From contig NZ_JAQPOK010000064.1 of assembly GCF_030068445.1 (NCBI RefSeq), forward strand, positions 1-37,237: a DNA stretch of 37,237 nt, given 5' to 3'. The DNA is from Roseofilum halophilum BLCC-M91. GTDB lineage: Bacteria; Cyanobacteriota; Cyanobacteriia; Cyanobacteriales; Desertifilaceae. Made by a program: the position numbers and the translations under genes. The notes under the pieces were generated by a model. The model was not told the origin of the DNA. It saw only the letters and a program-made list of their open reading frames with translations, and made no database searches. This document shows positions 1 through 7,443 of the stretch, piece by piece; within the stretch, counting starts at the first letter, position 1; each line of letters starts with the position of its first letter.

Positions 1-112
1 GCTCTAAGGTTGGGTAAAATCGGTAGTTAAATGCTCTTTCCATGTTGGAGTCAAAGGATTTTTTACAGGGTAGCACCTAAGATGTAATTGTGGTAGCCTA
101 TGGTTAGTAAAG

Positions 113-141
113 CCGCCCTGGAAGGGCGGGGTTTCAGACCC
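113..141. repeat. Tandem hairpins resembling an IS200/IS605 or TnpB element end
   Basis: Two adjacent hairpins are visible. CCGCCCT (113-119) pairs with AGGGCGG (123-129) across a GGA loop, and GGGT (129-132) pairs with ACCC (138-141). The first resembles the CACCGCCCT..AGGACGGTG stem at the end of the TnpB element at the right edge of the window. No transposase gene lies next to it here, so it may be a solo end or a small non-autonomous relic. The stretch before ycf34 holds no other feature I can recognise. Confidence 0.35.
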
Positions 142-188
142 AATTTTTCTGATGACTAAATTATGACGTTGTAGCTTGATATTGGATT

Positions 189-437
189 ATGTGCATTTGT
201 GTCAATTGCGAATATGTAGACCGTTGCCTTACCTATCATGCCGTGGAAGGTCAACACCAACAACCCCATCTAACTGAAAATCCGGATTTTGAAGCCATCA
301 ACCCTGAGATTAATGTCAATATCCGCCATCAGGGAGAGGAAATTGAGATGGAATGGGATGTAGTCGGATGCGAAAGCTTTAAGCGAGAACAGGGAAAATG
401 GGCAAAGTTACGCCCTGGTGAGTTGATTCCGACTTAA
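189..437 (+). CDS. ycf34: Ycf34 family protein
   Basis: This 82-residue protein matches the Ycf34 family of cyanobacteria and algal plastids. The N-terminus carries Cys2, Cys4, Cys7 and Cys13 (start MCICVNC, then VDRC), followed by the family hallmark HQQPHL. Ycf34 of Synechocystis has been described as an iron-sulfur-cluster protein linked to photosynthetic electron-transport regulation; that role is family knowledge and is not shown here. The ATG at 189 is the only sensible start because the cysteines begin at residue 2. The protein is soluble, with no membrane segment. It is followed by a low-complexity spacer and a kinase gene on the same strand, with no sign of co-transcription. Confidence 0.93.
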   Translation: MCICVNCEYVDRCLTYHAVEGQHQQPHLTENPDFEAINPEINVNIRHQGEEIEMEWDVVGCESFKREQGKWAKLRPGELIPT

Positions 438-533
438 CGGTAATGGGTAATAGGTAATGGGAGATCTTCAGACTCTCCCCCATCCTCCCCATTCTCCCCA
501 TCTCCCCATCCTCCCCATCTCCACACCCCCACC
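438..533. repeat. Low-complexity heptad-like repeat tract
   Basis: The spacer between ycf34 and the kinase begins with GGTAATGGGTAATAGGTAAT units (about 440-460). It continues with about 55 nt of CCCCATC/CTCCCC units that run up to the kinase ATG. The same two unit types recur together near 16966-17028 and in part near 5449-5475 and 30482-30642. This resembles the short tandemly repeated (STRR-type) sequences known in cyanobacterial spacers. No ribosome-binding site is visible before the ATG at 534. Confidence 0.7.
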
Positions 534-2189
534 ATGAGCTACTGCTTCAATTTAGCCTGTAAAACTCCCCATAATCCTGATGAGGCGCGATTTTGTCAAA
601 GTTGTGGCTCAAAACTGCTCGTGGGCGATCGCTATCGGGCGCTGCGTCCATTGGGTGCAGGGGGATTTGGGCGGACTTTATTGGCGATCGATGAGCATAA
701 ACCCTCACGCCCCCATTGTGTAATTAAGCAGTTTTTACCCCAACAACAGGGAACCCAGAACACAGCAAAAGCGGCAGAACTGTTCCGTCGAGAAGCTATC
801 CAGTTAGAGCCATTGGGGGAACATCCACAGATTCCCCAACTCTACGCCTATTTTACGGAAGGCGATCGCCAATATCTCGTCCAAGAATACATCAACGGCC
901 CCACCTTAACCCAAGAACTGGCAGACACCGGAACCTTTAGCGAAGACAAAATCAAACAACTGCTCATTAACCTACTGCCCGTCCTGCAATTTGTTCACGA
1001 TCGCCACATCATCCACCGAGACATTAAACCCGATAACATTATCCGTCGCCAAGAAGACGGGCAACTATTTCTAGTCGATTTTGGTGCAGCCAAATACGCC
1101 CATCTCACCCCCCAACAACAAACCGGAACCATCATTGGTAGTGCCGCATATACTGCCCCCGAACAACTGCTCGGTAAAGCCACCTATAATAGCGATATTT
1201 ACAGTTTAGGCATAACTTGTCTCCATCTGCTCACCCAAGTGCCTCCCTTTGACCTTTTTGATAGTGGCGAAAATCGTTGGGCATGGAAAGATTATCTGAA
1301 GCAACCCCTCAATTCAGAATCAACCCAAATCCTGGATAAAATGATCCACACAGCGACCAAATATCGCTATCAATCCCCCAATGAAATCATCACCCAACTT
1401 AACCCTAATGCCGATCCAGAAAAAGCGGGATTTTCTCCCTTAGAAAAGCCTGAATCCAGTTCAGAATACGCTCTTGCCCTGGCTCCGAACCCCCCATCTG
1501 CCTTAACTCCCCAACCCCAAACTACCCTACAAACTTCAGACGTAAAAACCGAACTAGAAAACGCCTTAAAAGCCACTCTAGATCCCTATTGGGTTAAATT
1601 ACAACTCTATTGGGGTAAAAAACACTTCACCCTATTTTTAATTCGCAATTTAGACACGCCAATCGATTATACTTATTTAGTCAAAAAAATAGAAGATACC
1701 ATCGCTCAATTTTCCTTGGAAGGCATGGAAACGGTTAAAATCTATGGCAGATTAAGTGATAACCCCATGCCAGAATGGAAGCACATTATTAACCTAAAGC
1801 CTGAATATTCTTGGTTAAAGATAGCACAACAAAAGCTATCGAACTACCAAAACCAAAAATTCTGGTTATCCCAACTGGAAAAGAAAGAATTTTGGTTAGA
1901 TGCGCTATTGTTTGGTTTAATGTCTTTTGTCTTCACAGCCAGGATTGTACTCTTCAACCCGATTTTTGGTTTTCTCACAGCATTGGGATTTATGTTTGTG
2001 CGGAATTTGTTGCGGGATCATCCGGAATTTCAAGAGAAAAAATGCTTCAAACATTGGGTGATTCTCGGTGGTATTTTAGGATTATTGCAAATACAGCTAT
2101 TTTTCTCTGATGCCTTCGCCTTGATCTTTTCTGCTTTTGTGATTGCTTCACCCATCTTTTATATCAAAGGCGTTTTGAACAATAGTTAA
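534..2189 (+). CDS. Zinc-ribbon serine/threonine protein kinase with C-terminal membrane segments
   Basis: This 551-residue Hanks-type kinase phosphorylates Ser/Thr on proteins. The N-terminus has a four-Cys ribbon (Cys4, Cys9, Cys21, Cys24). It is followed by the glycine loop GAGGFGRT (from residue 41), the lysine motif VIKQ, the catalytic HRDIKPDN (about residue 161), the DFGAAK metal-binding motif and the TAPE activation-segment end. After a Pro/Ser linker (about 290-340) comes a region of unknown fold, and the last about 95 residues contain hydrophobic stretches consistent with two to four membrane helices. All catalytic motifs are intact. Such N-ribbon kinases are common in filamentous cyanobacteria; the substrate cannot be inferred. 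The 3' end overlaps the convergent pseudouridine synthase gene by 42 nt. Confidence 0.9.
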   Translation: MSYCFNLACKTPHNPDEARFCQSCGSKLLVGDRYRALRPLGAGGFGRTLLAIDEHKPSRPHCVIKQFLPQQQGTQNTAKAAELFRREAIQLEPLGEHPQIPQLYAYFTEGDRQYLVQEYINGPTLTQELADTGTFSEDKIKQLLINLLPVLQFVHDRHIIHRDIKPDNIIRRQEDGQLFLVDFGAAKYAHLTPQQQTGTIIGSAAYTAPEQLLGKATYNSDIYSLGITCLHLLTQVPPFDLFDSGENRWAWKDYLKQPLNSESTQILDKMIHTATKYRYQSPNEIITQLNPNADPEKAGFSPLEKPESSSEYALALAPNPPSALTPQPQTTLQTSDVKTELENALKATLDPYWVKLQLYWGKKHFTLFLIRNLDTPIDYTYLVKKIEDTIAQFSLEGMETVKIYGRLSDNPMPEWKHIINLKPEYSWLKIAQQKLSNYQNQKFWLSQLEKKEFWLDALLFGLMSFVFTARIVLFNPIFGFLTALGFMFVRNLLRDHPEFQEKKCFKHWVILGGILGLLQIQLFFSDAFALIFSAFVIASPIFYIKGVLNNS

Positions 2190-2735
2190 CTCCCTCCATT
2201 GGCCAGGATTTAATCCCCCCAAATTTAACCCGGCGAAAGAAACGCGCACCAACCTTAACGTCGGATATCCGATCGCCGCCGTCATCCGCCGTACCTGACG
2301 GTTACGCCCTTGGGTAAGTGTCATTTCTAACCAAGCTGTAGGAACCGTTTTGCGGCTGCGAATGGGGGGGTTACGCTCTGGGAGATCGGGGGGTGAGATG
2401 ATTTGCACTTGAGCCGGTCGAGTTTTGCCATCCTTGAGCATTATGCCTTGTCGCAGGGGGGTTAAGTCGTTCTCATCTGGGATGCGTTCAACCTGTACCC
2501 AGTAGGTGCGTGGATGACCATAACGAGGATCGCACAGAAGATGTTGTAATCGGCCATCATTGGTTAACAATAGCAACCCTTCACTATCCCGGTCTAACCG
2601 GCCAACGGGATAAACGCCAGGAACCGGGATATAGTCTTTCAAGGTTTCTCTAGCTGCTTTTCCTTGGGTATGGGGATTCTCATCGGTGAATTGACACAGA
2701 ACGTTATAGGGTTTGTAGAACAGAATAATCGTCAT
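2148..2735 (-). CDS. rRNA pseudouridine synthase, RluE/RsuA family
   Basis: The 195-residue enzyme converts a uridine of rRNA to pseudouridine. It has the RsuA/RluE catalytic motif [18 protein letters not shown] near residue 45, with the nucleophilic Asp in GRLDRDS, and the family motifs GRNRQVRRM and VRVSFAGL near the C-terminus. It lacks the N-terminal S4 domain, as RluE does, so a 23S rRNA target is likely by analogy. I chose the ATG at 2735 over an upstream TTG. That ATG shares one base with the TAA stop of the TolB-like gene, which suggests translational coupling. The 3' end overlaps the convergent kinase gene. Confidence 0.88.
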   Translation of the reverse strand: MTIILFYKPYNVLCQFTDENPHTQGKAARETLKDYIPVPGVYPVGRLDRDSEGLLLLTNDGRLQHLLCDPRYGHPRTYWVQVERIPDENDLTPLRQGIMLKDGKTRPAQVQIISPPDLPERNPPIRSRKTVPTAWLEMTLTQGRNRQVRRMTAAIGYPTLRLVRVSFAGLNLGGLNPGQWRELTIVQNAFDIKDG

Positions 2736-3655
2736 TACCAATCGGGTGCTGCACCGGTTTGGGGAAATTGGGTAATCGTTTGTGCGTTTGATCCGTCTCT
2801 ATTCATGCTAAAGATCAGATCGGAACCATTGCGAGTGGAGCGAAAAGCCAATTTTAAGCCATTGGGTGACCAAGTGGGTTCGAGATCTCGTGCTGGGTTG
2901 CGGGTTAAGTTTACGAGGTTGGTTCCATCGGCATTCATGAGATAAATATCACTATTGCGGGTCAAGTAACCGGGTTGGAGTTCAAATGATTCAAAACTAA
3001 AGGCGATTTGGCGACCATCGGGAGACCAAACGGGGGTGCGGTGAATGCCTTCACGATCGCTCAATTGAATCACATTCGAGCCATCGGTATTCATCATATA
3101 AATCTGGAAACTCTTGCCATCAGCGCGGTTAGAGGTAAATAGAATATGCTCACCATCGGGAGACCAATCCGGCGATCTTTCCACGGCCGGATGATAGGTA
3201 ATATTAGTTTGCCTTGTTCCATCGGCCTTCATGACAAAAATATCCTGATTCCCGTTGCGATCGGAACTAAAAGCAATCTGTTCTCCATCTGGCGACCAAG
3301 TGGGATAAAATTCCCAAGCGGGATTAACCGTTAAGCGCCGTTGATCTCCCCCATCGGCGTTCATGACATAGATTTCCCGATTCAAATCTCGATTGGAGAC
3401 AAAGGCAATTTTATGGCGATCGGGTGACCAAGCGGGTAACCCATCATCCCGCAAAATATGGGTGAGGCGCTGAGGATAGGAACCATCATCATTGATCGCA
3501 TAAATGGCCATATTGTTTTCCCGCAGGGACTGAAAAACAATTTTCGGTCTATTCGGGACGAAGCCATGGGTGGTGCTTTGGCAAAGAATGACCAATAAAA
3601 AGGCAAATAAACTTAAGCGAACGGCGATCGCTCCTAATCTTATTCTCATCCTCAC
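2735..3655 (-). CDS. TolB-like WD40/PD40 beta-propeller protein with signal peptide
   Basis: This 306-residue protein starts with a basic N-terminus and a hydrophobic core (about residues 8-25), a likely signal peptide for export. The rest consists of about six PD40 repeats of the form WSPDGxxIAFxSxRxGxxxIYxMNxDG, each near 40 residues, which fold as a TolB-type beta-propeller. The repeats are well preserved, the last one truncated at APDW. It lacks the N-terminal domain of true TolB, and no tolQRA or pal neighbour is present, so 'TolB-like' is safer than tolB. The gene sits between a 31-codon membrane peptide (3-nt gap) and a pseudouridine synthase (1-nt overlap) in one apparent operon. Function unknown. 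Confidence 0.85.
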   Translation of the reverse strand: MRMRIRLGAIAVRLSLFAFLLVILCQSTTHGFVPNRPKIVFQSLRENNMAIYAINDDGSYPQRLTHILRDDGLPAWSPDRHKIAFVSNRDLNREIYVMNADGGDQRRLTVNPAWEFYPTWSPDGEQIAFSSDRNGNQDIFVMKADGTRQTNITYHPAVERSPDWSPDGEHILFTSNRADGKSFQIYMMNTDGSNVIQLSDREGIHRTPVWSPDGRQIAFSFESFELQPGYLTRNSDIYLMNADGTNLVNLTRNPARDLEPTWSPNGLKLAFRSTRNGSDLIFSMNRDGSNAQTITQFPQTGAAPDW

Positions 3656-3658
3656 CCC

Positions 3659-3754
3659 TCATTCACCCCCTTTAGACTCTTCCGCAATCAAGGCGTAAAC
3701 GATAATTCCAATTAAGACTAAACCTAATGTGACCGAGAATAATATACTGATCAT
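3659..3754 (-). CDS. Small single-helix membrane peptide (31 aa), unrecognised
   Basis: Reading the minus strand gives an uninterrupted 31-codon frame beginning MISILFSVTLGLV and ending AEESKGGE. Residues 2-23 are a continuous hydrophobic helix, and the acidic/polar tail follows, as in the tiny subunits of photosynthetic or NDH complexes. An AGGAGAG ribosome-binding site lies about 11 nt before the ATG. Its TGA is 3 nt before the ATG of the TolB-like gene, so the two are probably co-translated. I compared it from memory with PetL/M/N, PsaI/M, PsbM/T/X/Y and NdhP/Q and found no convincing match. A leader peptide or a membrane microprotein are both possible. Confidence 0.55.
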   Translation of the reverse strand: MISILFSVTLGLVLIGIIVYALIAEESKGGE

Positions 3755-3829
3755 GCAACTGAAAACTCTCCTGAAGCCGAAGTGATTCTGAACCGTTGCA
3801 CCCTAATCTTATAAGGAAAATGCCGAAAA

Positions 3830-3881
3830 CCCCGTGAATTCATTCCGGGGATGAAGGCTAAAATGCAGGTTTTAACCTGCA
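3830..3881. repeat. Double-hairpin element, possible mobile-element end
   Basis: CCCCG-T-GAAT (3830-3839) pairs with ATTC-CGGGG (3842-3850) with one bulged T. Fourteen nt further on, TGCAGGTT (3864-3871) pairs perfectly with AACCTGCA (3874-3881). The first hairpin is of the CCCCGTGAATTCATTC type that I associate with ends of IS200/IS605-type elements in cyanobacteria. No transposase is present, so it would be a relic. The rest of 3755-4054 holds the terD terminator and no gene that I can support. Confidence 0.35.
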
Positions 3882-3973
3882 CTCATGGTACAATAGATCC
3901 AACAGGAACGGTAATCAAAGCAGTTGATAGTAGATAGTGGACAGGAGATAATGATATCCCCAATTTTAGGAAA

Positions 3974-3995
3974 GGGGCGATCGCCAGTTCGCCCC
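3974..3995 (-). terminator. Terminator-like hairpin after the terD pair
   Basis: GGGGCGA (3974-3980) pairs with TCGCCCC (3989-3995). Read on the minus strand, the hairpin is followed by TTTCCTAAAA. It lies 60 nt beyond the stop of the distal terD gene, the right place for an operon terminator, although the T tract is weak. Confidence 0.45.
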
Positions 3996-4054
3996 TGCTT
4001 TTCCTACTCAACTAGCCAATTCCCCATTACCAGCCCGTAGCACTCCCCTAGAAA

Positions 4055-4651
4055 CTACCGATAACGTTCAGTAATTTCTTGGAGATTTTTCGCCCTAAAC
4101 CCTTCCCCCTTAGCCGTCATTTGCCATTGTCCATCCTGCAAATAGACTTCCGCCATAATCATTCCCGTCATTCCCCCATAATTCGAGCCAGACAGATTAT
4201 AGCGAGCCACTTCTTGATTATTCGCCCGGTCAACCAAGCGCACAAAAGCATTTTTTACTTGCGAAAAATCCTGCTTTCGCGATAAACACTCATAAATATT
4301 AACCACAAACACCAACTTTTGAATAGCTGGAGGCAGTTGATCTAAAACCACTAAAATTTGCTCATCATCCCCTTCTCCAGCTCCCGTCAAATTATCCCCC
4401 AAATGGGTAACCGCTCCTGAAGAATGGCGCAAATTACCAAAATAGACCAAATCCGTAATTCCCTTAAGCTTTTCCTGGCCATCTAAACAGATCACTGACG
4501 CATCCAAATCCAGATTTGGCCCCATCTTCAAAAATCCCAATAAACCCTTCGATTCGGCCACATCCCAACCCAATCCACAAAGCAAATTATTTAAACCTGG
4601 AGCCGCTTTTTCCAGAGAAATTCCCTGTCCTTTTTCTAGGTTAATCCCCAT
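4055..4651 (-). CDS. TerD family protein, distal paralogue
   Basis: This 198-residue TerD-domain protein covers the whole domain. It begins with the family N-terminus (LEKGQGISLEKAAPGL), followed by LDLDASVICLD and GDNLTGAGEGDDEQILV, whose acidic residues form the calcium-binding sites of TerD folds. Family members are tied to tellurite, phage and other stress resistance, mostly by genetics; the biochemical role is unsettled. The gene starts 15 nt after the upstream paralogue with a GAGGAT ribosome-binding site, so the two form an operon. It differs from the upstream copy by an inserted GLLGFLKMGP segment before the DLDAS motif. No terB, terC or terZ is present nearby. A terminator-like hairpin follows. 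Confidence 0.88.
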   Translation of the reverse strand: MGINLEKGQGISLEKAAPGLNNLLCGLGWDVAESKGLLGFLKMGPNLDLDASVICLDGQEKLKGITDLVYFGNLRHSSGAVTHLGDNLTGAGEGDDEQILVVLDQLPPAIQKLVFVVNIYECLSRKQDFSQVKNAFVRLVDRANNQEVARYNLSGSNYGGMTGMIMAEVYLQDGQWQMTAKGEGFRAKNLQEITERYR

Positions 4652-4666
4652 GATTTTTATCCTCAG

Positions 4667-5245
4667 TTATAGATACCGATCCAACAAGGCTTGCAAACCT
4701 CCTTCATACCCAGAACCGACCGCATTCATTCGCCACTGGCCATCACGACGATATAGTTCTGCCATAATCAACGCCGTTTCAATAGAATAATCCTCAGCTA
4801 AAGGATAGCGGAGTAATTCATTTTTCGTTGACACATCTACCAAGCGAACATAAGCATTTTCGACCTGACCAAAATTTTGTTTACGCTTATCCGCTTCATG
4901 AATGGTCACTGTAAATACGATTTTATGAACATCTGGGGGAACTTTTTGCAAATTAACAATAACCACTTCATCATCCCCTTCCCCTTCTCCGGTCAAATTG
5001 TCGCCCATATGTTCAATGGACTTATTGGGATCGGGACTGACCTTATTGTTATAGAAAATAAAGTGCTTATCGGAAATGAGTTTTTCATTTTCTCCCAACA
5101 AAAACGCAGAGGCATCCAAGTCAAAATCATAACCGGTATCCGTGGCTTTCACGTCCCATCCCAAACCCACAAATACGGCTTGCAAGTTGGGAGCGACTTT
5201 ATCTAAAGAAATCCGTTGTCCTTTTTGCAGGCTAATGCTACTCAT
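4667..5245 (-). CDS. terD: TerD family protein, proximal paralogue
   Basis: This 192-residue protein is a canonical TerD/TerE-type domain. It has the N-terminal LQKGQRISLDK, the calcium-site motifs FDLDASAFLL and GDNLTGEGEGDDEVVIV, and the C-terminal MAELYRRDGQWRMNAVGSGY. The acidic ligands are intact. It is the first gene of a two-gene terD operon on the minus strand; the second paralogue follows after 15 nt. Tandem TerD duplicates are usual in this family and may form hetero-oligomers. The reverse transcriptase gene lies about 270 nt upstream on the same strand; a functional link to it is only conjecture. Symbol given as the family name, since TerD and TerE cannot be told apart here. Confidence 0.9.
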   Translation of the reverse strand: MSSISLQKGQRISLDKVAPNLQAVFVGLGWDVKATDTGYDFDLDASAFLLGENEKLISDKHFIFYNNKVSPDPNKSIEHMGDNLTGEGEGDDEVVIVNLQKVPPDVHKIVFTVTIHEADKRKQNFGQVENAYVRLVDVSTKNELLRYPLAEDYSIETALIMAELYRRDGQWRMNAVGSGYEGGLQALLDRYL

Positions 5246-5514
5246 TACGGTCTAAATTCAACGTTAAGGTGTGCAGTCAATCATTTTAATTCTATCCTAG
5301 TGTATCGAGCGCTTGAACGACCTGACCAGGGTGAAAGCCGATTTTACATGAAGATTTGTAACAAACTGCCGTGAACCTTATACCATGTCTTGGTGAGAAT
5401 GCAAGGTTATAGATCCCCCAAACCCCCTTAAAAAGGTTGCTCTCAGGGTAATGGGTAATGGGTAATTGGAATGGGTAGTTGGAAAACCATTTTCGGCATA
5501 CTGACAAAAGAGGG
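5246..5514. other. Spacer between terD and the reverse transcriptase gene
   Basis: This 269-nt spacer contains GGGTAAT units (about 5449-5475) and the sequence CCCCCTTAAAAAGG (5423-5436). Both are of repeated cyanobacterial spacer types. A 78-codon frame on the minus strand reads through these repeats and is not a credible gene. I found no clear terminator after the RT and no convincing long-stem ncRNA. Confidence 0.5.
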
Positions 5515-6924
5515 TTACTTTCGTCCATACTTTTGACGAATGCGACTCACTTGCTCTTGAAATTGAGCGCCTTTGTCTGGATTCACCATAGCCACAAAAT
5601 TAGCAAATCCCTGAATCGAAGCCAATAGATTGCCAGAATGGCCCCAATGTTTACCTTCTAATCCCTGAGTTTCGATTTGGTATAGGGTAGCACGAAATCG
5701 CTTTAGGATTTTTCGGTCTATATTTAAACCTTCATTGACCACAATTCCCGTAACATCGAGTTGAGCAGACTTGCGGCGCAAGATGCGGGTTTTATCAGGA
5801 TGAACGGTAAAGCTTTCATACTCAAGAATTGATTCGGTGCGGCGCAAAATCCGACAGATATTCTTGAGGGAATCGCCGGAAGCCGAAAAGGTGAGATCGT
5901 CGGCATAGCGGGTATAGGTAAAACCGAGTCGATCGGCAACCTGGGTTAAGCGGTCGTCTAAACGACGACAAATCAGATTAGAAATAGCAGGACTGGCGGG
6001 AGAGCCTTGGGGAAGATGACGCTGATTGAGGGCAATATAATAGGTTTGACCATCTAAGTTCACTTCTTCTACATCGGGAGCCGTACAAATTAAGCCCAAA
6101 ATCGTTGCTACGGCTTCGGAATAGCCGAAGGAGCGAAATAAGCCTTTGACACGGGGATAGGAGATGGAGGGAAAGAAGTCTTTGAGGTCTAGGTTAATTA
6201 CCACTTCTGCGCCCACATGGGGAGTGGCATTGGTGACGATGGAGCGATCGCACCGAAATCCATGGGCCGCTTCATGAACCGGAATTTTCTCTAAAATCTG
6301 GCTCAAAACCCAATATTGGGCCCGTTTTAACCGGGGCATGGGCACAGAAATCAACCGTTCACCCCCCGTCTTTTTCGGCATTTTGAAGCGGATATAGTGG
6401 GATATAGTCGCTGTTTTCCGGTCAAAGGCCAAAAACCTTAGCTCACCTAGGTTAATCCCCATTGCTTGGGCAATATCGGCGGCGGTTGCCAGTTGAGGCA
6501 GTCCCTGGCGATCGAGTTCTGAGGTGTTGCTCTGCTGCTCTCCTAACCCTCCAGAAACATGCTCTCCTAAATAAACAATTTCCTGTTGTTGGCGCTCTTG
6601 CCAAGCTTGTGCCCTCGCTTGTCGTTCCGCCTCCCGTCGTTGTTTTGTTTCTTCCCGTTTACGGCGAGATTCGGCTAACCGTTGTTGTCGCAGTTGCCGA
6701 CGGATAGCTTTCTCGTTTTGCAGTTGACGGTTTTTTTGCCGTAGCTCTCTAAGTTGCTGATACAGTTCTGAACGACGGCGAATTTCATCGGCTGGATCTT
6801 GGGGAAGTTCTCCCTGTTCGGGCCAAAATCCATAGCGAATCATTTCTTCAAGTATGAAGGCTTCACGACCCATGGTGCGAATGCGGTCATAAAGTTCTTG
6901 GCGGGTACGGGGTTGATCGGACAT
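5515..6924 (-). CDS. Retron-type reverse transcriptase with Arg/Gln-rich N-terminal extension
   Basis: This 469-residue RNA-directed DNA polymerase carries the retron-clade signatures. NAxxH appears as NATPH (about residue 232), the palm Asp motif as INLDLKDFFPSIS, then LPQGSPASP (about 304), catalytic YADD (about 341) and VTGIVVN (about 389). No endonuclease or maturase domain follows, which argues against a group II intron protein. Before the RT core there are about 150 extra residues: a conserved-looking block (EEMIRYGFWP, about residues 27-36), a highly charged Arg/Gln/Glu helix likely to form a coiled coil (about 48-118), and a linker. Only about 90 nt separate the ATG from the upstream terminator, so a normal long msr-msd is not evident. 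Neighbours are terD genes downstream and an HNH nuclease operon upstream. A defence role is plausible but not shown. Confidence 0.9.
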   Translation of the reverse strand: MSDQPRTRQELYDRIRTMGREAFILEEMIRYGFWPEQGELPQDPADEIRRRSELYQQLRELRQKNRQLQNEKAIRRQLRQQRLAESRRKREETKQRREAERQARAQAWQERQQQEIVYLGEHVSGGLGEQQSNTSELDRQGLPQLATAADIAQAMGINLGELRFLAFDRKTATISHYIRFKMPKKTGGERLISVPMPRLKRAQYWVLSQILEKIPVHEAAHGFRCDRSIVTNATPHVGAEVVINLDLKDFFPSISYPRVKGLFRSFGYSEAVATILGLICTAPDVEEVNLDGQTYYIALNQRHLPQGSPASPAISNLICRRLDDRLTQVADRLGFTYTRYADDLTFSASGDSLKNICRILRRTESILEYESFTVHPDKTRILRRKSAQLDVTGIVVNEGLNIDRKILKRFRATLYQIETQGLEGKHWGHSGNLLASIQGFANFVAMVNPDKGAQFQEQVSRIRQKYGRK

Positions 6925-6928
6925 GGTG

Positions 6929-7003
6929 ATATCAATTAAAAATTAAAAATTTTCAGTAAAGGCGACAGGAGCATCTTGTCTAGCTCGATCTGCCTCTTGA
7001 TAT
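6929..7003 (-). other. Structured leader before the reverse transcriptase gene
   Basis: An outer 7-bp inverted repeat, ATATCAA (6929-6935) and TTGATAT (6997-7003), brackets an inner imperfect hairpin. In the hairpin, AGGC..CAG-GAGC (6960-6972) pairs with GCTC..CTG-CCT (about 6983-6995). On the minus strand the element ends just before the RT ATG. Retron ncRNAs sit in this position and begin and end with an inverted repeat, but they are usually longer. It could instead be a plain mRNA leader. Confidence 0.25.
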
Positions 7004-7016
7004 TAGCGCTCAACGG

Positions 7017-7038
7017 AAAAGGCCCCTGGGGGCCTTTT
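7017..7038 (-). terminator. Strong hairpin terminator
   Basis: AAAAGGCCCC (7017-7026) pairs perfectly with GGGGCCTTTT (7029-7038), a 10-bp stem with a 2-nt nominal loop and T4 on either strand. It lies 3 nt beyond the stop of the 128-aa gene, so it should end transcription of the HNH operon and separate it from the RT gene. Confidence 0.8.
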
Positions 7039-7041
7039 CTC

Positions 7042-7428
7042 TTAGTTTTTCATCGCCGCTTGCGTCTTAGAGGCCATCCAGAGATGGAACAGGAAGAACT
7101 CCGTGCGATCGCCCAATTCAACCAAGAAAATCCCTTTTTCTGCTTGGGGATTCGAGGTCAACCAAGTGCCTTGCAAGCTCACTTCCATATAATCGCAATC
7201 CACCCGATCTAGGGTAATCCGCTCATCCACCTGATAGTGTACCTGGCTCTCTAATAACCGCATTTCCCGTAAATCCGCAGGCAAAAGGAAAGAGGCCGTG
7301 GTTTTTTCCAAGGAGATTGGCTCACCCACGCGCAACAGAAACGTTAAGCGAGCAGTTACCCAATCTTCCAGGGAGGTGGCAAAGCGCTCTAGATAAAAAT
7401 CATTGTCTAAATAGGTTAACTTCAACAT
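7042..7428 (-). CDS. Conserved cyanobacterial protein of unknown function
   Basis: I do not recognise a named family for this 128-residue protein. It reads as a genuine soluble mixed alpha/beta protein (start MLKLTYLDNDFYLERF, with hydrophobic and acidic residues alternating), with no signal peptide or membrane segment and no cysteine. A strong AAGGAGG ribosome-binding site precedes the ATG, and the gene starts 15 nt after the HNH gene, so the two form an operon. A strong terminator follows directly. The pairing with an HNH nuclease is the only clue to its role; the sequence does not reveal whether it is an inhibitor, a partner or an unrelated housekeeping protein. Confidence 0.7.
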   Translation of the reverse strand: MLKLTYLDNDFYLERFATSLEDWVTARLTFLLRVGEPISLEKTTASFLLPADLREMRLLESQVHYQVDERITLDRVDCDYMEVSLQGTWLTSNPQAEKGIFLVELGDRTEFFLFHLWMASKTQAAMKN

Positions 7429-7443
7429 GCTGACTTTGCCTCC

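Noticed and set aside
5292-5528. 78-codon minus-strand frame overlapping the RT stop
   Set aside because: It translates through GGGTAAT and CCCCCTTAAAAAGG spacer repeats and has no ribosome-binding site or recognisable product; treated as chance.
5515-6924. Group II intron maturase or diversity-generating retroelement RT
   Set aside because: The protein lacks maturase and HNH domains. It has NAxxH and VTG retron motifs, and no template/variable repeat pair or accessory avd gene was noticed around it.
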